DNA of 35,745 nt, from contig JADLDK010000019.1 in assembly GCA_020846715.1 (NCBI GenBank), positions 1 through 35,745 of the forward strand, in the 5' to 3' direction. The DNA is from Armatimonadota bacterium. GTDB taxonomy: Bacteria; Armatimonadota; UBA5829; DSUL01. Shown here piece by piece: positions 1-9,051 of this stretch. Numbering within the stretch: the first letter of the stretch is position 1; every line of letters starts with the position of its first letter. The position numbers and the translations under genes were made by a program. The notes beneath the pieces were generated by a model. It was not told the DNA's origin. It did no database searches and was given only the letters and a program-made list of their open reading frames with translations.

Positions 1-1434
1 CTTTCCTACGTTAAGTCCCGCCACGTTGACGCGCAAACTGCTGAGAAGTTTGGTATAGGGTTTGCTCCGCCGGGGTGGGAGGGATTATCTCATTTTTTAG
101 CTGCTGAGAAGGTAGATTCCGCAGCCGCGGCGAAAGCGGGATTAGTAGGGCGGCGTCAGGATGGAAGCTGCTACGACAGATTTCGAAACCGGCTGATGTT
201 TCCGGTGTGGGATCACGCGGGACAGATTGTCGGGTTCGGTGGGCGAGATATGGGAACGGAAGGCCCAAAGTATCTCAACTCACCAGAGACGCCGGTCTTT
301 CACAAAGCCAACATACTGTACGGGTTGAGCTTTGCGCGCAAAGCCATACAATCCGCCGGGCGTGCGGTGCTTGTGGAAGGCTTTCTTGACGTGATTTCAG
401 CGCACCGGGCCGGAGTTGAGACAGCAGTCGCGTGCATGGGGACGGCATTTGGTGACGGGCACGTAAGCCTGTTGAAGCATTTGTGCGATCAGGTTGTCGT
501 CTGTCTGGATTCGGATTCAGCGGGACGGAAGGCGGCGGTGTCAGCCGGTGAGGCACTGGAGGCCGCTGGTCTGGATGTGCGCATAGCGCAGCTTCCTTCT
601 GAAGAAGACCCGGACAGTCTGGTAGGCGCGGGTCGGCAGGCGGAACTCATACGCGCGCTGGAGGAGGCTGTTCCGGGCGCGGAGTATCGGCTGGATGCGC
701 TCCTTGCGCTTTTCAATCTGGGCGACGACGCACAGCGCAGTCGCATGCTCGCTCAGGCTGCGCAGTTGCTGGCGCGCGTGAGTAACGATTTTGAGCGTGA
801 TCGGCTGATTCTGAAACTGGTGACCTATCACGCGGACTTTGACAAGGGCGCTGGCTTTGACAGAGGAAGAGACTCGGCCGAGGCGCGTATCCGCGAAGCT
901 GTTGAGCGGATGATGCGTCAGGGTACGAAGTCTGAGCGGCAACGCTCTGAATCTTCCTCAACTCAGGCAGCGGGACAACTGGCACAGCGTTCACGCAAAT
1001 CTGGCGATTCACGGGCTGTGAGCGCGGTAGAGAAGGCAGAGCATATCCTTCTCAGAGAGTTGCTTCAAGGGGGATCGACAGCAGACTATATTGCGCAGGC
1101 TGTGTCTGCGGACGCCTTTGTGACTGACATTGGCCGAAGGCTGGCTGAGGAAGTCTACACCCGCCGCGCTGTTGGAGAAGAAGTATCTTCACTGGCGTTT
1201 GGAGAAGAGGGAGTTGACCCGCAGCTAGCTCAGATGGCCAGTTCGCTAATGGTGAGAACGGACTACCCTCCGGTGAATCTGGCTTTAGTGGACGATTGTG
1301 TGGCGCGTGTTGGCCGAGAGGCCACACGCAGGACTCTGGAAAGCCTGGAGGATCAACTCAGGCGGGGAGATCTCAGCCGGGATGACCCGCGCTACCAGCG
1401 CTATCTGGAGTTGAAGCGTCAGATGCGCTCCTGA
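1..1434 (+). CDS. dnaG: DNA primase, 3' part (5' end outside window)
   Basis: DnaG makes RNA primers for the replication fork. The reading frame is open from base 1, so the N-terminal zinc-binding domain and start lie upstream of the window. What is visible starts in the catalytic core: YDRFRNRLMFPVWD at about 169-210, then GFGGRDM and KYLNSPETPVFHK. The TOPRIM metal-binding motifs follow, with the acidic residues of EGFLDV (about 376-393) and DSDSAG (about 508-525). Downstream comes a helical region with a charged, low-complexity linker (about 880-1010), and then a C-terminal domain of the kind that binds DnaB helicase. The primase-sigma factor neighbourhood (dnaG then rpoD) is the classic macromolecular-synthesis arrangement. 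No strong terminator is visible before rpoD. Confident as to family. Completeness upstream cannot be judged. Confidence 0.96.
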   Translation, partial: LSYVKSRHVDAQTAEKFGIGFAPPGWEGLSHFLAAEKVDSAAAAKAGLVGRRQDGSCYDRFRNRLMFPVWDHAGQIVGFGGRDMGTEGPKYLNSPETPVFHKANILYGLSFARKAIQSAGRAVLVEGFLDVISAHRAGVETAVACMGTAFGDGHVSLLKHLCDQVVVCLDSDSAGRKAAVSAGEALEAAGLDVRIAQLPSEEDPDSLVGAGRQAELIRALEEAVPGAEYRLDALLALFNLGDDAQRSRMLAQAAQLLARVSNDFERDRLILKLVTYHADFDKGAGFDRGRDSAEARIREAVERMMRQGTKSERQRSESSSTQAAGQLAQRSRKSGDSRAVSAVEKAEHILLRELLQGGSTADYIAQAVSADAFVTDIGRRLAEEVYTRRAVGEEVSSLAFGEEGVDPQLAQMASSLMVRTDYPPVNLALVDDCVARVGREATRRTLESLEDQLRRGDLSRDDPRYQRYLELKRQMRS

Positions 1435-1558
1435 AACAAAGGCTGCGTCCCTGGGGGACGGCCAGGATGCGCGTAGGTTTACTGGTTTTGGACTTACGGC
1501 CCAACGGTGAAAGGCTTTTCTCTCTACTTCGGCACGAAATGTGCAGCAGGGAGAGTGT

Positions 1559-2779
1559 ATGCACACTGAGTTGGTTATGGTTCAACCCTTGTCAAGAATA
1601 GACTCTTTCCCGGATAGCCCTGAAAGGGGGATCGGCAACGTGGCTTTGGACTCTCACATAAGGGAAACGGCAGAATTTAAGAAACTGCGCGAGCAGGGAG
1701 TGCGCGCTGGCGTACTGACCTGGGACGAGATCAACGACGCTTTGAACGAGTCCGAGGAGGTTGACGTCGACCAGATGGATGACATGCTGCAGCATCTGCG
1801 TGATGAGGGCATCCATATTGCCGACCATGCCGAATCCTCCAACAATCACCATGCCGCCGGTGAGGATGATCCGATCGATCCGACTGCAGCCGCAAAGCTG
1901 GCTATCACAGCGAAGGCTGACCAGGACATTCAGGAAGTCGAAGGCGTTCCAGTTGACGACAGCGTGCGGATGTGGCTGCGCGAGATCGGAAAAACTCCGC
2001 TGTTGACGATGCGTGAGGAGACTACGCTCGCCAAGCGTATCGAAAACGGTGAGCACGAAGCAAAAGACATCCTGATCGAAGCTAACCTGCGGCTTGTGGT
2101 CAGCATCGCCAAGCGCTACAGCGGTCGCAGCCTGTCCTTCCCGGACCTTATTCAGGAAGGCAACCTGGGGCTTATCCGCGCCGTGGAGAAGTTCGACTAT
2201 CGGAAGGGCTACAAGTTCAGCACGTACGCCACATGGTGGATTCGCCAGGCTATCACGCGCGCTATTGCTGACCAGGGGCGCACTATTCGCATTCCGGTTC
2301 ATATGGTTGAGACCATCAACCGCCTGGTCAAGACGGTCAGCCAGATGCTGCAGGACCTCGGACGCGAGCCCACCGTAGAAGAGCTGGCGCGCGAGTTGGA
2401 CATGCCGCCAGAGCGTGTCATGGAGATTCAGCGCATAGCGCCCGAGCCACTGTCTCTGGAGACACCCATAGGAGAGGAAGAGGACAGCCACCTCTCGGAC
2501 TTTATCGAAGACCACGACGCTGTTTCTCCACAATCCGCGGCCACGCAGGTGATCCTGCGGGAAAAAATCGAAGAGGCGCTCAACAATCTGACCGACCGCG
2601 AACGCGACGTGCTCAAGATGCGCTTTGGGCTTGATGACGGCCACACGCGCACGCTGGAAGAGGTGGGCAGGCACTTTCAGGTTACGAGGGAGCGCATCCG
2701 CCAGATTGAGGCGAAAGCTCTCAAGAAGCTGCGAAACCCCAACCGCAACAGAAAGCTGCGCGAATACCTCGAGAGCTGA
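1559..2779 (+). CDS. rpoD: Primary sigma factor RpoD/SigA
   Basis: Housekeeping sigma-70 factor, directing RNA polymerase to TTGACA/TATAAT promoters. I chose ATG 1559 because AGGGAG (1548-1553) sits five bases before it; the upstream in-frame GTG at 1541 would lie ahead of this ribosome site. The resulting protein is 406 residues. A short acidic region 1.1 near the N-terminus is followed by region 1.2 ([12 protein letters not shown]), region 2 with [25 protein letters not shown] and the -10 recognition helix [10 protein letters not shown], region 3, and region 4 with the helix-turn-helix [14 protein letters not shown] for the -35 box. There is no large insert between regions 1.2 and 2, unlike the proteobacterial RpoD. 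The consensus-like promoters seen elsewhere in the window (cysK, pyrR, yebC) fit this factor. The 124-base gap after dnaG holds a small GTCCC/GGGAC inverted repeat (about 1447-1459) without a T-run, and no convincing promoter. Confidence 0.97.
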   Translation: MHTELVMVQPLSRIDSFPDSPERGIGNVALDSHIRETAEFKKLREQGVRAGVLTWDEINDALNESEEVDVDQMDDMLQHLRDEGIHIADHAESSNNHHAAGEDDPIDPTAAAKLAITAKADQDIQEVEGVPVDDSVRMWLREIGKTPLLTMREETTLAKRIENGEHEAKDILIEANLRLVVSIAKRYSGRSLSFPDLIQEGNLGLIRAVEKFDYRKGYKFSTYATWWIRQAITRAIADQGRTIRIPVHMVETINRLVKTVSQMLQDLGREPTVEELARELDMPPERVMEIQRIAPEPLSLETPIGEEEDSHLSDFIEDHDAVSPQSAATQVILREKIEEALNNLTDRERDVLKMRFGLDDGHTRTLEEVGRHFQVTRERIRQIEAKALKKLRNPNRNRKLREYLES

Positions 2780-2917
2780 TATTTCAGTCTAGCTCGCACG
2801 TGCGAAGTGGCGAGGTCCTGCGGTGAGCCGGTATGCTGTGGTTAATGCTGCGGCCACACTCAACTCACCGCTACCCATGCGGCGCTCTCGTGTCCCGGAG
2901 GGCTGATTCCCTCACAA
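2780..2917 (+). promoter_or_regulatory. Structured leader between rpoD and glnE
   Basis: This 138-base gap contains a perfect 12-base palindrome, TCGCACGTGCGA (2794-2805). After it comes a nested inverted repeat: CGGTGAG (2821-2827) with CTCACCG (2864-2870), enclosing TGTGG (2837-2841) with CCACA (2854-2858). Neither is followed by a T-run, so an ordinary intrinsic terminator is unlikely. A GGAGGG ribosome-site-like sequence lies at 2897-2902. The function is inferred only from the symmetry: it could be an RNA leader fold for glnE or protein-binding sites. I see no match to the glutamine riboswitch consensus that I know. Confidence 0.4.
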
Positions 2918-5900
2918 ATGGCTGATGTGCGCGACCTGCTCCTTGCTCCGGATCTGGAAGACTCGCAAGTTGAGTCTCTGCTGTCGCCTTACGCTTTCCC
3001 TGACGCGCACAGGGTGGATCTGTTGCTTCAGAGAATGTGCCCCACTCCGTCAGACCGCATAGCTCTGGCCGAGGTACTGCCAACTGTCCTCCACGCGTGT
3101 TCCACCTCTTCCAGTCCAGAGCACTGTCTCTTGCAGCTTGACAGGCTCGCCGACGCTTTTGGGCAGCGGTCCTCATTGTACCGCCGGATGGCCGATGATC
3201 CCGCCTGTCTCGAAGTTTTCTTCTCCGTAGCCGGCGCCAGCCGGGCTCTGGCGGATCTGCTCGTAATCAACCCTGAGTATCTGGACCTCCTGGCGGATAC
3301 GCAGGGCCTTACGTGCGCAAAGACGCTGGCGGATCTGCGTCTGGAGGCGGCTGACGCGGTGGACGTTTTTCAGGATCGCGTGAATCAACTGGACGCTCTT
3401 CGCAGAATGCGCCGGCGCGAGTATCTACGCATTGGAGCGCGCGAGTTGACTGGCATAGGCAGTTTCCAGGAGATTGTCGGCGAAATCTCGGACCTGGCAG
3501 CGGCTCTGGTGGGTCAGACCCTTGCTGTGTGCCATGAGTTTCAGCGCTTTGATGGCGACAAGCCGGATGCGTTTGCTGTTATCGCTTTCGGAAAGCTTGG
3601 CGCGCGCGAGCTAAACTACTCCTCAGACATTGATCTTGCTTTTGTGTGGGACCTCTCGCAGGACTTGTCGGATAGAGAGCAGCCTTTCTACGACAAGCTC
3701 GCGCGCTCAGTCGTTGAAGCTCTGGGCGCTATGTCCGCGCAGGGCCGGATGTACCGCGTGGACCTCCGCCTGCGGCCATTCGGGGCATCCGGGCCGGTCG
3801 GTTGCTCCGTTTCTCAGTTCCTCAACTACTACGAATCCTGGAGCGAGCCGTGGGAGCGCCAGGCGCTCATCAAAGCGCGGACTATCGCCGGGCCACCTGC
3901 GCTGAGAGAAAAAGTGGATGAGTTCATCCAGAACTTCGCCTTTGCCAGACCGATGGATTCGATTTCTATCGCCCATATTTTGTCACTCAAAGATCGCTCT
4001 GAGCACGTGCGCGCCGAAAACGGCTCCATGGAGCGTCAGGTCAAGTATGGCTGGGGCGGTATTCGGGATGTGGAGTTTACGGTGCAGCTTCTGCAGCTTG
4101 TAGCTGGGAACGCGCATCCTCAGGCGCGCTCACCCGCGACACTGGACGCTGTAGCCGCGCTGGAAGGGCTGGAGCTATTGAGCGCACAAGAGTCCGCTGT
4201 GCTGGAAGCGGCTTACATTTTCCTGCGGCAGGTGGAGCACAGGTTGCAGCTATCCGACGAGCTGCCAACGCAGCGACTTCCTGATGATCCGGCTCAGCTT
4301 CGCTCGCTGGCGCTCAGTCTGGGCTACCGGGACGAGAACCGGGAAAGAGCTGAGGAGCGCTTTTCCGCTGACTACACGCGCAACACAGAGGCTGTGCGGC
4401 AGATTCACCAGCGTCTTTTCAAAGACTATCTCAATCGCCGGGACGCGTCTGATGCGGACTGGGCTGTTCTGATTGGTTCGGACTCAGATGCGCAGCGGAC
4501 ACTGTCAGAGATGGGATTTGAATCGCCTGCGGAGGCGTTGCGGCGTTTGCGCCAGATTCTGCACAGTGAGAACGCTTCTCAGATTTCTTCGGAGCCTCAG
4601 CGCCGATTTCTGCAGACACTTCCGGAGCTGCTGAAAGCTGTTTCCGGCTCCCCTGATCCGGATTTGAGCCTGGCGCAGCTTCAGAGCATTGCGGGTGCGT
4701 CCGGGTCTCCGCTATCGTTCTTCCGCTCCATTGGCTCAGGCCCTGGCTCACTGGAAGTGTTTGCGCGTCTGGCAAGCGCCAGTGAGTTTCTGGGTGGGGC
4801 ACTGGCGCGTCACCCAGAATACATCGATCTGCTGAGCCGCGCCGAAACGCTGTCTGAGACAAAAAGCCTGCGGGTGATGTCGGGAGAGCTGGACGCGCGT
4901 CTGAAGCAGGAGACTACGCGAGATGGGTGTTTGGATGCGCTGCGGCGCTACAGACTGAGGGAGTTCTTGCGTATTGGCGCGCAGGATGTCGCCGAGCTGG
5001 CGTCAGTGCGGGAGGTCACGCGAGAGATCAGCGATCTGGCCGAAGCCTGCCTGCGCAGCGCGCTCAAAATTGACGAGCTTTGTCCGGATTCTTCTGGCTC
5101 CTTGCCCGGCAGACTCGGCATCCTCGGGATGGGCAAGCTGGGCGGACGGGAGCTTCACTACTCATCGGATCTGGATCTGGTGTGTGTCTATCTGGAGGCT
5201 CCCGGAGCGCAGGACGGATTTCGTGCGTTCGACAAAGCAGTGCGGAGAGTTCTTGACGTACTGAGCCGCCTGACCGCTGAGGGCAGAGGCTTCCAGGTGG
5301 ACCTGCGGCTACGTCCACAGGGCAACGCGGGAATGTTGGCCATTAGTCTGGATGGTTACACACAATATCTTCACACGGAAGCGCAGGCCTGGGAGCGTCA
5401 GGCGATGGTGCGGGCAAGGCATGTCGCGGGGGATGCGCCACTCTCCCGGCGGCTGTTGCGGGAGATGCATACGGCGGTCTGGGGGCGGCCTTTGACACAG
5501 GAAGATCTGGACCAGGTGCGCCACGTCAAGCGCCGTATTGAATCGGAAAAGTCCGCTCAGTCTGAGAATCTGCTGGACCTCAAGCGAGGGCCGGGCTGTA
5601 TACTGGACATCGAGTTTACCACTCAGATTGTTCAGCTTGCGTACGGAGCAACCCGTGAAACGCTGCGCCAACCTAATACGGTCCGCGCCCTCAAGGCCGC
5701 TCGCGCTGCCGGAGTGTTGGGAGCGCGCGATGCAAAAACTCTGATAGACGCTTATCTGTTCCTGAGAAGGGCGGAGAACCGCCTGCAGATGGCAGCGGAT
5801 GTACCGGCCGAAGGTGTTTCGCTCGAGCCGGACGCTTTGAAGAGTTTTGCGCGGCGGGTGGGGTATGCTCACACTGGATCGGAGGCGTTTCTTGAAGACT

Positions 5901-6004
5901 ACCACAGGCATACCGTCGCGTCGCGCAAGATTCACGAGCGCGTTTTTTTTGAGAGTGATCTGACGCGGGAAGCCTGGGGCGATCCGTCGCGGAAAGGCGT
6001 TTGA
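2918..6004 (+). CDS. glnE: Bifunctional glutamine synthetase adenylyltransferase/deadenylylase
   Basis: GlnE adenylylates glutamine synthetase to lower its activity and removes the AMP again according to nitrogen status. The protein is 1028 residues, somewhat longer than the roughly 945 of E. coli, and is a clear tandem duplication. The N-terminal nucleotidyltransferase (deadenylylase half) has GKLG at residues 225-228 and ELNYSSDIDL at 231-240. The C-terminal one (adenylylase half) has GKLG at 739-742 and ELHYSSDLDL at 745-754. Each is followed by a helical GlnD-like domain with the repeated WERQA...KAR/RAR and DIEF/DVEF motifs. Both halves keep their paired aspartates, so both activities are likely. 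The start is not certain: ATG 2918 is 15 bases after GGAGGG (2897-2902), and the only nearer in-frame candidates are rare codons (CTG 2903, ATT 2906). The stop overlaps the nadE ATG as TGATG. No glnA or PII gene is in the window. Confidence 0.95.
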   Translation: MADVRDLLLAPDLEDSQVESLLSPYAFPDAHRVDLLLQRMCPTPSDRIALAEVLPTVLHACSTSSSPEHCLLQLDRLADAFGQRSSLYRRMADDPACLEVFFSVAGASRALADLLVINPEYLDLLADTQGLTCAKTLADLRLEAADAVDVFQDRVNQLDALRRMRRREYLRIGARELTGIGSFQEIVGEISDLAAALVGQTLAVCHEFQRFDGDKPDAFAVIAFGKLGARELNYSSDIDLAFVWDLSQDLSDREQPFYDKLARSVVEALGAMSAQGRMYRVDLRLRPFGASGPVGCSVSQFLNYYESWSEPWERQALIKARTIAGPPALREKVDEFIQNFAFARPMDSISIAHILSLKDRSEHVRAENGSMERQVKYGWGGIRDVEFTVQLLQLVAGNAHPQARSPATLDAVAALEGLELLSAQESAVLEAAYIFLRQVEHRLQLSDELPTQRLPDDPAQLRSLALSLGYRDENRERAEERFSADYTRNTEAVRQIHQRLFKDYLNRRDASDADWAVLIGSDSDAQRTLSEMGFESPAEALRRLRQILHSENASQISSEPQRRFLQTLPELLKAVSGSPDPDLSLAQLQSIAGASGSPLSFFRSIGSGPGSLEVFARLASASEFLGGALARHPEYIDLLSRAETLSETKSLRVMSGELDARLKQETTRDGCLDALRRYRLREFLRIGAQDVAELASVREVTREISDLAEACLRSALKIDELCPDSSGSLPGRLGILGMGKLGGRELHYSSDLDLVCVYLEAPGAQDGFRAFDKAVRRVLDVLSRLTAEGRGFQVDLRLRPQGNAGMLAISLDGYTQYLHTEAQAWERQAMVRARHVAGDAPLSRRLLREMHTAVWGRPLTQEDLDQVRHVKRRIESEKSAQSENLLDLKRGPGCILDIEFTTQIVQLAYGATRETLRQPNTVRALKAARAAGVLGARDAKTLIDAYLFLRRAENRLQMAADVPAEGVSLEPDALKSFARRVGYAHTGSEAFLEDYHRHTVASRKIHERVFFESDLTREAWGDPSRKGV

Positions 6005-7770
6005 TGGCCGAGAACAAGGCGACAACTGAAGTGGCTACGAAGACCATTCGCGTGGCTCTGGCTCAGATGAATCCGCGGGTGGGTGATCTGCGCGGCAATG
6101 CGGACTCCATTCTCGAGTTCACGAGGCAGGCCGTCGAAAAGCACGCGGATGTTGTCGTATTTCCAGAGCTGGCGCTTACTGGCTACCCTCCAGAGGACCT
6201 GTTGTACAAATCTGCGTTCCAGCAAAGCGCACAGGAGGCGATGGCCGAGATTGTCCGCAACACGCAGGGAGTTGTATCCGTCGTTGGGTTCGCCGAGGCT
6301 GAAGAGGGGCTCTACAATGCGGCTGCGGTCATTCACAACGGCTCCTTTGTCGCAGCGTACCGCAAATGTGCTCTGCCCAACTACGGTGTCTTCGATGAAA
6401 AGCGCTACTTCTACAAAGGTCTGGGCGCGCAGGTGTTTTTGCTGGACACGGTGCGCTTTGGCATCAACATCTGCGAAGACATCTGGCTTGACGACGGTCC
6501 GGCGCTGGCCCAGACGGCTCTGGGAGCAGCGCAGCTTATTCTCGTCCTGAATGCTTCTCCTTACGATCGCGGAAAACTCCGGGAACGAGAGGAGATACTC
6601 GCCCAGCGCGCGCGCAGCCTGGGATGCGCCATCTGTTATGTCAACACGGTCGGGGCGCAGGATGATCTGGTCTTTGACGGGCAATCTCTCATCGTTGGCG
6701 CTAATGGAGCGACGCTTGCGCGGGCGCGCGCTTTTGAGGAGCAGCTTCTGGTGGCTGATGTTGCGCTTCTCGAAGACAACTCCGATGGTAGTTCTGATAG
6801 CGCCAGCGAAGCCCTGCCCCAGCAGCTAGACAATAGCCTGCGGGTCGAGACCATTGTCCTGCCAGGCTCCCTTCAACGTAATCTCCAGCCTGTGATTCCT
6901 GGCATTGTCCCACCTCTGGATGAGCTTGAGGAAGCCTACCAGGCGCTGATGGTGGGAACCCGGGATTATGTCCGAAAGAACTCTTTTCCGTCCGTCATTC
7001 TCGGGCTCTCTGGGGGCATTGACAGCGCGCTGACGCTGGCGGTAGCCTGTGACGCTCTCGGCCCGGAGAGGGTCACCGCCGTCTCCATGCCTGGCCGCTT
7101 CACCAGTGCAGAGACTCGCAAAGACGCAGAGCACGTCGCAGACAACTTTGGCGTGCGCTTTCTTGAACTCCCGATTGACGGCATCTTTGAGAGTTATCAG
7201 GTGGAACTGGAGGAGTTGTTCAAAGACGGAGGGCCGGGTCTGGCTTACGAGAATCTACAGGCGCGGATTCGCGGCAATCTGCTGATGGCGCTCTCCAACA
7301 AGGAGTCCAGTCTCGTTCTCACGTGCGGCAACAAGAGCGAGATGGCAGTTGGGTACGCTACGCTCTACGGTGACATGGCGGGTGGGTTTGCCGTCCTCAA
7401 AGACGTTTACAAGACACTTGTGTGGAAGCTTGCGCGCTGGCGAAATCGCGACAGTGAGGTAATCCCCCCCTCAATCATCCACCGCGCTCCCTCGGCTGAG
7501 CTGCGTCCCGGCCAGAAAGACACGGACAGTCTGCCGCCCTACGACATTCTGGACGGGATTCTGCTGCGTCACATCGAAGGCGATCAGGGTGTGGAGGCGA
7601 TCGTTAGTCAGGGCTTCGACAGGGACACTGTGCTCAGAGTTGTCCGGCTTGTGCGCGCCAGTGAATACAAGCGCGCTCAGGCGCCTCCCGGAGTCAGAAT
7701 CACCTCGAAGGCCTTTGGCAGCGACTGGCGTATGCCCCTCACCAATGCTTTCAGGGATGGCGATCTGTGA
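6004..7770 (+). CDS. nadE: Glutamine-dependent NAD+ synthetase
   Basis: Catalyses the last step of NAD synthesis: nicotinate adenine dinucleotide is amidated with ammonia released from glutamine. The protein is 588 residues with two domains. The N-terminal nitrilase-like glutaminase has its Glu-Lys-Cys triad at E55 (FPELALTGY), K121 (YRKCALPNY) and C157 (NICEDIW). The C-terminal N-type ATP pyrophosphatase domain has the P-loop SGGIDS at 336-341 and the later signatures GNKSEMAVGYATLYGDMAGG and SAELRPGQKDTDSLPPYD. I use ATG 6004, which shares one base with the glnE stop (TGATG), rather than TTG 6001, so translation is probably coupled to glnE. The stop overlaps the next gene's start by four bases (GTGA). 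Grouping with glnE makes sense as glutamine and nitrogen metabolism, though the operon order is probably lineage-specific. Confidence 0.96.
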   Translation: MAENKATTEVATKTIRVALAQMNPRVGDLRGNADSILEFTRQAVEKHADVVVFPELALTGYPPEDLLYKSAFQQSAQEAMAEIVRNTQGVVSVVGFAEAEEGLYNAAAVIHNGSFVAAYRKCALPNYGVFDEKRYFYKGLGAQVFLLDTVRFGINICEDIWLDDGPALAQTALGAAQLILVLNASPYDRGKLREREEILAQRARSLGCAICYVNTVGAQDDLVFDGQSLIVGANGATLARARAFEEQLLVADVALLEDNSDGSSDSASEALPQQLDNSLRVETIVLPGSLQRNLQPVIPGIVPPLDELEEAYQALMVGTRDYVRKNSFPSVILGLSGGIDSALTLAVACDALGPERVTAVSMPGRFTSAETRKDAEHVADNFGVRFLELPIDGIFESYQVELEELFKDGGPGLAYENLQARIRGNLLMALSNKESSLVLTCGNKSEMAVGYATLYGDMAGGFAVLKDVYKTLVWKLARWRNRDSEVIPPSIIHRAPSAELRPGQKDTDSLPPYDILDGILLRHIEGDQGVEAIVSQGFDRDTVLRVVRLVRASEYKRAQAPPGVRITSKAFGSDWRMPLTNAFRDGDL

Positions 7771-8195
7771 AGCGATCTCCAGAAGTCGGCGTGGGCGCGG
7801 TCATTTTGCGTGGCAGAGAGGTTCTTCTGGTCAAGCGGGGGCATGCTCCCGGTAAGGGGCTGTGGAGTGTCCCGGGTGGGCATCTTGAGCTGAATGAGAG
7901 GCTGCGGGAATGCGCACAGCGCGAAGCAAGAGAAGAGACGGGCCTGGTGGTGAAGGCCGAGCGCCTGGCCGGTATCAGTGAGGTCATCGTCCCGGAGGAG
8001 GACGGAAATGAAGGCTTTCACTTTGTTCTGGTGGATTTCTTTTGTCGCGTGATATCGGGAGAACTTCGTCCGTCAGGGGACGCGGACGAGGTGCGCTGGT
8101 GGCCGCTGGAGCGCCTGAGCGAGCTTCCGCTTACCGAGGGCCTTGCGGAGAAGCTGCATGAATGGATGGACGGGGCCGGCGCAATCGTTTTGTGA
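7767..8195 (+). CDS. Nudix hydrolase
   Basis: A 142-residue single-domain Nudix protein. These enzymes cleave nucleoside diphosphates linked to another group, such as ADP-ribose, NADH or oxidised nucleotides. The complete Nudix box G-x5-E-x7-REUxEExGU is present (GHLELNE ... REAREETGL), with the metal-binding glutamates intact. The opening VGVGAVILRGREVLLVKRG and the late ADEVRWWPLERL are typical of the MutT/ADP-ribose pyrophosphatase group. It starts with GTG 7767, overlapping the nadE stop by four bases (GTGA), so it is translationally coupled to NAD synthetase. That suggests, but does not prove, a role in NAD or ADP-ribose turnover. Its stop codon lies inside the -35 element of the yebC promoter. 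The substrate cannot be read from the sequence. Confidence 0.9.
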   Translation: MKRSPEVGVGAVILRGREVLLVKRGHAPGKGLWSVPGGHLELNERLRECAQREAREETGLVVKAERLAGISEVIVPEEDGNEGFHFVLVDFFCRVISGELRPSGDADEVRWWPLERLSELPLTEGLAEKLHEWMDGAGAIVL

Positions 8196-8221
8196 CATCT
8201 CTTTGCTGGCAGTGGTATAAT
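8192..8221 (+). promoter_or_regulatory. Sigma-70 promoter for yebC
   Basis: A -35 box GTGACA (8192-8197, five of six to TTGACA) and a perfect -10 TATAAT (8216-8221) are separated by 18 bases. The predicted start near 8228 leaves a leader of about 75 bases before ATG 8302. The -35 box overlaps the TGA of the Nudix gene, so yebC can be transcribed independently of the glnE-nadE-Nudix unit. A short GACT/AGTC repeat in the leader is too weak to call. Confidence 0.75.
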
Positions 8222-8301
8222 TCTTCGGCAAGCGTGCGGCTCTGAAGGCCCACGGTGTTTGACTCCGTTTTCAGTCTTCTGATCCTCGAAAGGTTCGTTT
8301 C

Positions 8302-9051
8302 ATGTCCGGTCACTCTAAATGGCACAACATCCGCCTTAGAAAAGGCAAGCAGGATGCGGAGCGCGGCAAAGTCTTCACAAAACTGGCGCGTGAAATTATC
8401 GTAGCGGCCAAGGCTGGAGGAGGGAATCCGGATACCAATCTCCGGCTGCGTCTGGCTGTTCAGAAGGCGCGGGACAACAGCATGCCCGCGGACAATATCA
8501 AGCGGGCTATTCAGCGTGGCACGGGTGAGCTTGAAGGCGTCAACTACGACGAGGTGACCTACGAAGGGTACGGGTCAGGAGGCGTCGCTGTTATGGTGCA
8601 GTGTCTCACTGACAACCGTAACCGCACTGTCGCGGACCTGCGGGCAATCTTCAGCAAGTGCGGCGGGAATATGGGTGAGACTGGCTGCGTCGGGTGGATT
8701 TTTGAAAACAAGGGAGTTGTTCACGTCAACGCCTCAGACGCTTCTGAAGACGATGTGCTGATGGCGGTCATGGACGCAGGCGCGGAAGATGTGACGGTGG
8801 ACGGAGAAGTGATCGAGGTAAGCTGTCCGCCAGAAAATCTGACAGCGGTGCGCGAAGCGCTGGATCAGGCAGGCATCGCTGTTCTGAGCGCAGAGCCAAC
8901 TATGGTTCCGCAGAATACGGTGCGCGTGGAGGGTAAAGAGGCTTCACAGGTGCTGCGCTTGATGGATATGCTGGAAGATCACGACGACGTTCAGCACGTC
9001 TTTGCGAACTTTGATATTCCTGAGGAGGTCCTGCAGGAAGCAGGCGCTTAG
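8302..9051 (+). CDS. yebC: YebC/TACO1-family translation/transcription factor
   Basis: A 249-residue member of the YebC family, at the usual length. The hallmark N-terminus MSGHSKWHNIRLRKGKQDAE is followed by KVFTKLAREI, NPDTNLRLRLAVQKARDNSMP and the NIKRAIQRGTGE region. Next come the alpha/beta domains containing YEGYGSGGVAVMV and NRTVADLRAIFSK-GGNMGE. Family members were described as transcriptional regulators and more recently as ribosome-associated factors that ease stalling at proline stretches; which applies here is unknown. GAAAGG (8288-8293) serves as ribosome site. The stop TAG (9049-9051) overlaps the lipB stop on the other strand. GAAG (9037-9040), GCGC/GCGC (9044-9047 with 9051-9054) and CTTC (9057-9060) form a small two-way hairpin there that might end both transcripts. 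The frequent Holliday-junction (ruv) neighbours of yebC are absent. Confidence 0.95.
   Translation: MSGHSKWHNIRLRKGKQDAERGKVFTKLAREIIVAAKAGGGNPDTNLRLRLAVQKARDNSMPADNIKRAIQRGTGELEGVNYDEVTYEGYGSGGVAVMVQCLTDNRNRTVADLRAIFSKCGGNMGETGCVGWIFENKGVVHVNASDASEDDVLMAVMDAGAEDVTVDGEVIEVSCPPENLTAVREALDQAGIAVLSAEPTMVPQNTVRVEGKEASQVLRLMDMLEDHDDVQHVFANFDIPEEVLQEAGA

Noticed and set aside
1592-2674. A 360-codon open frame antisense to rpoD
   Set aside because: It is antisense to a highly conserved sigma factor, has no family features and no ribosome site.
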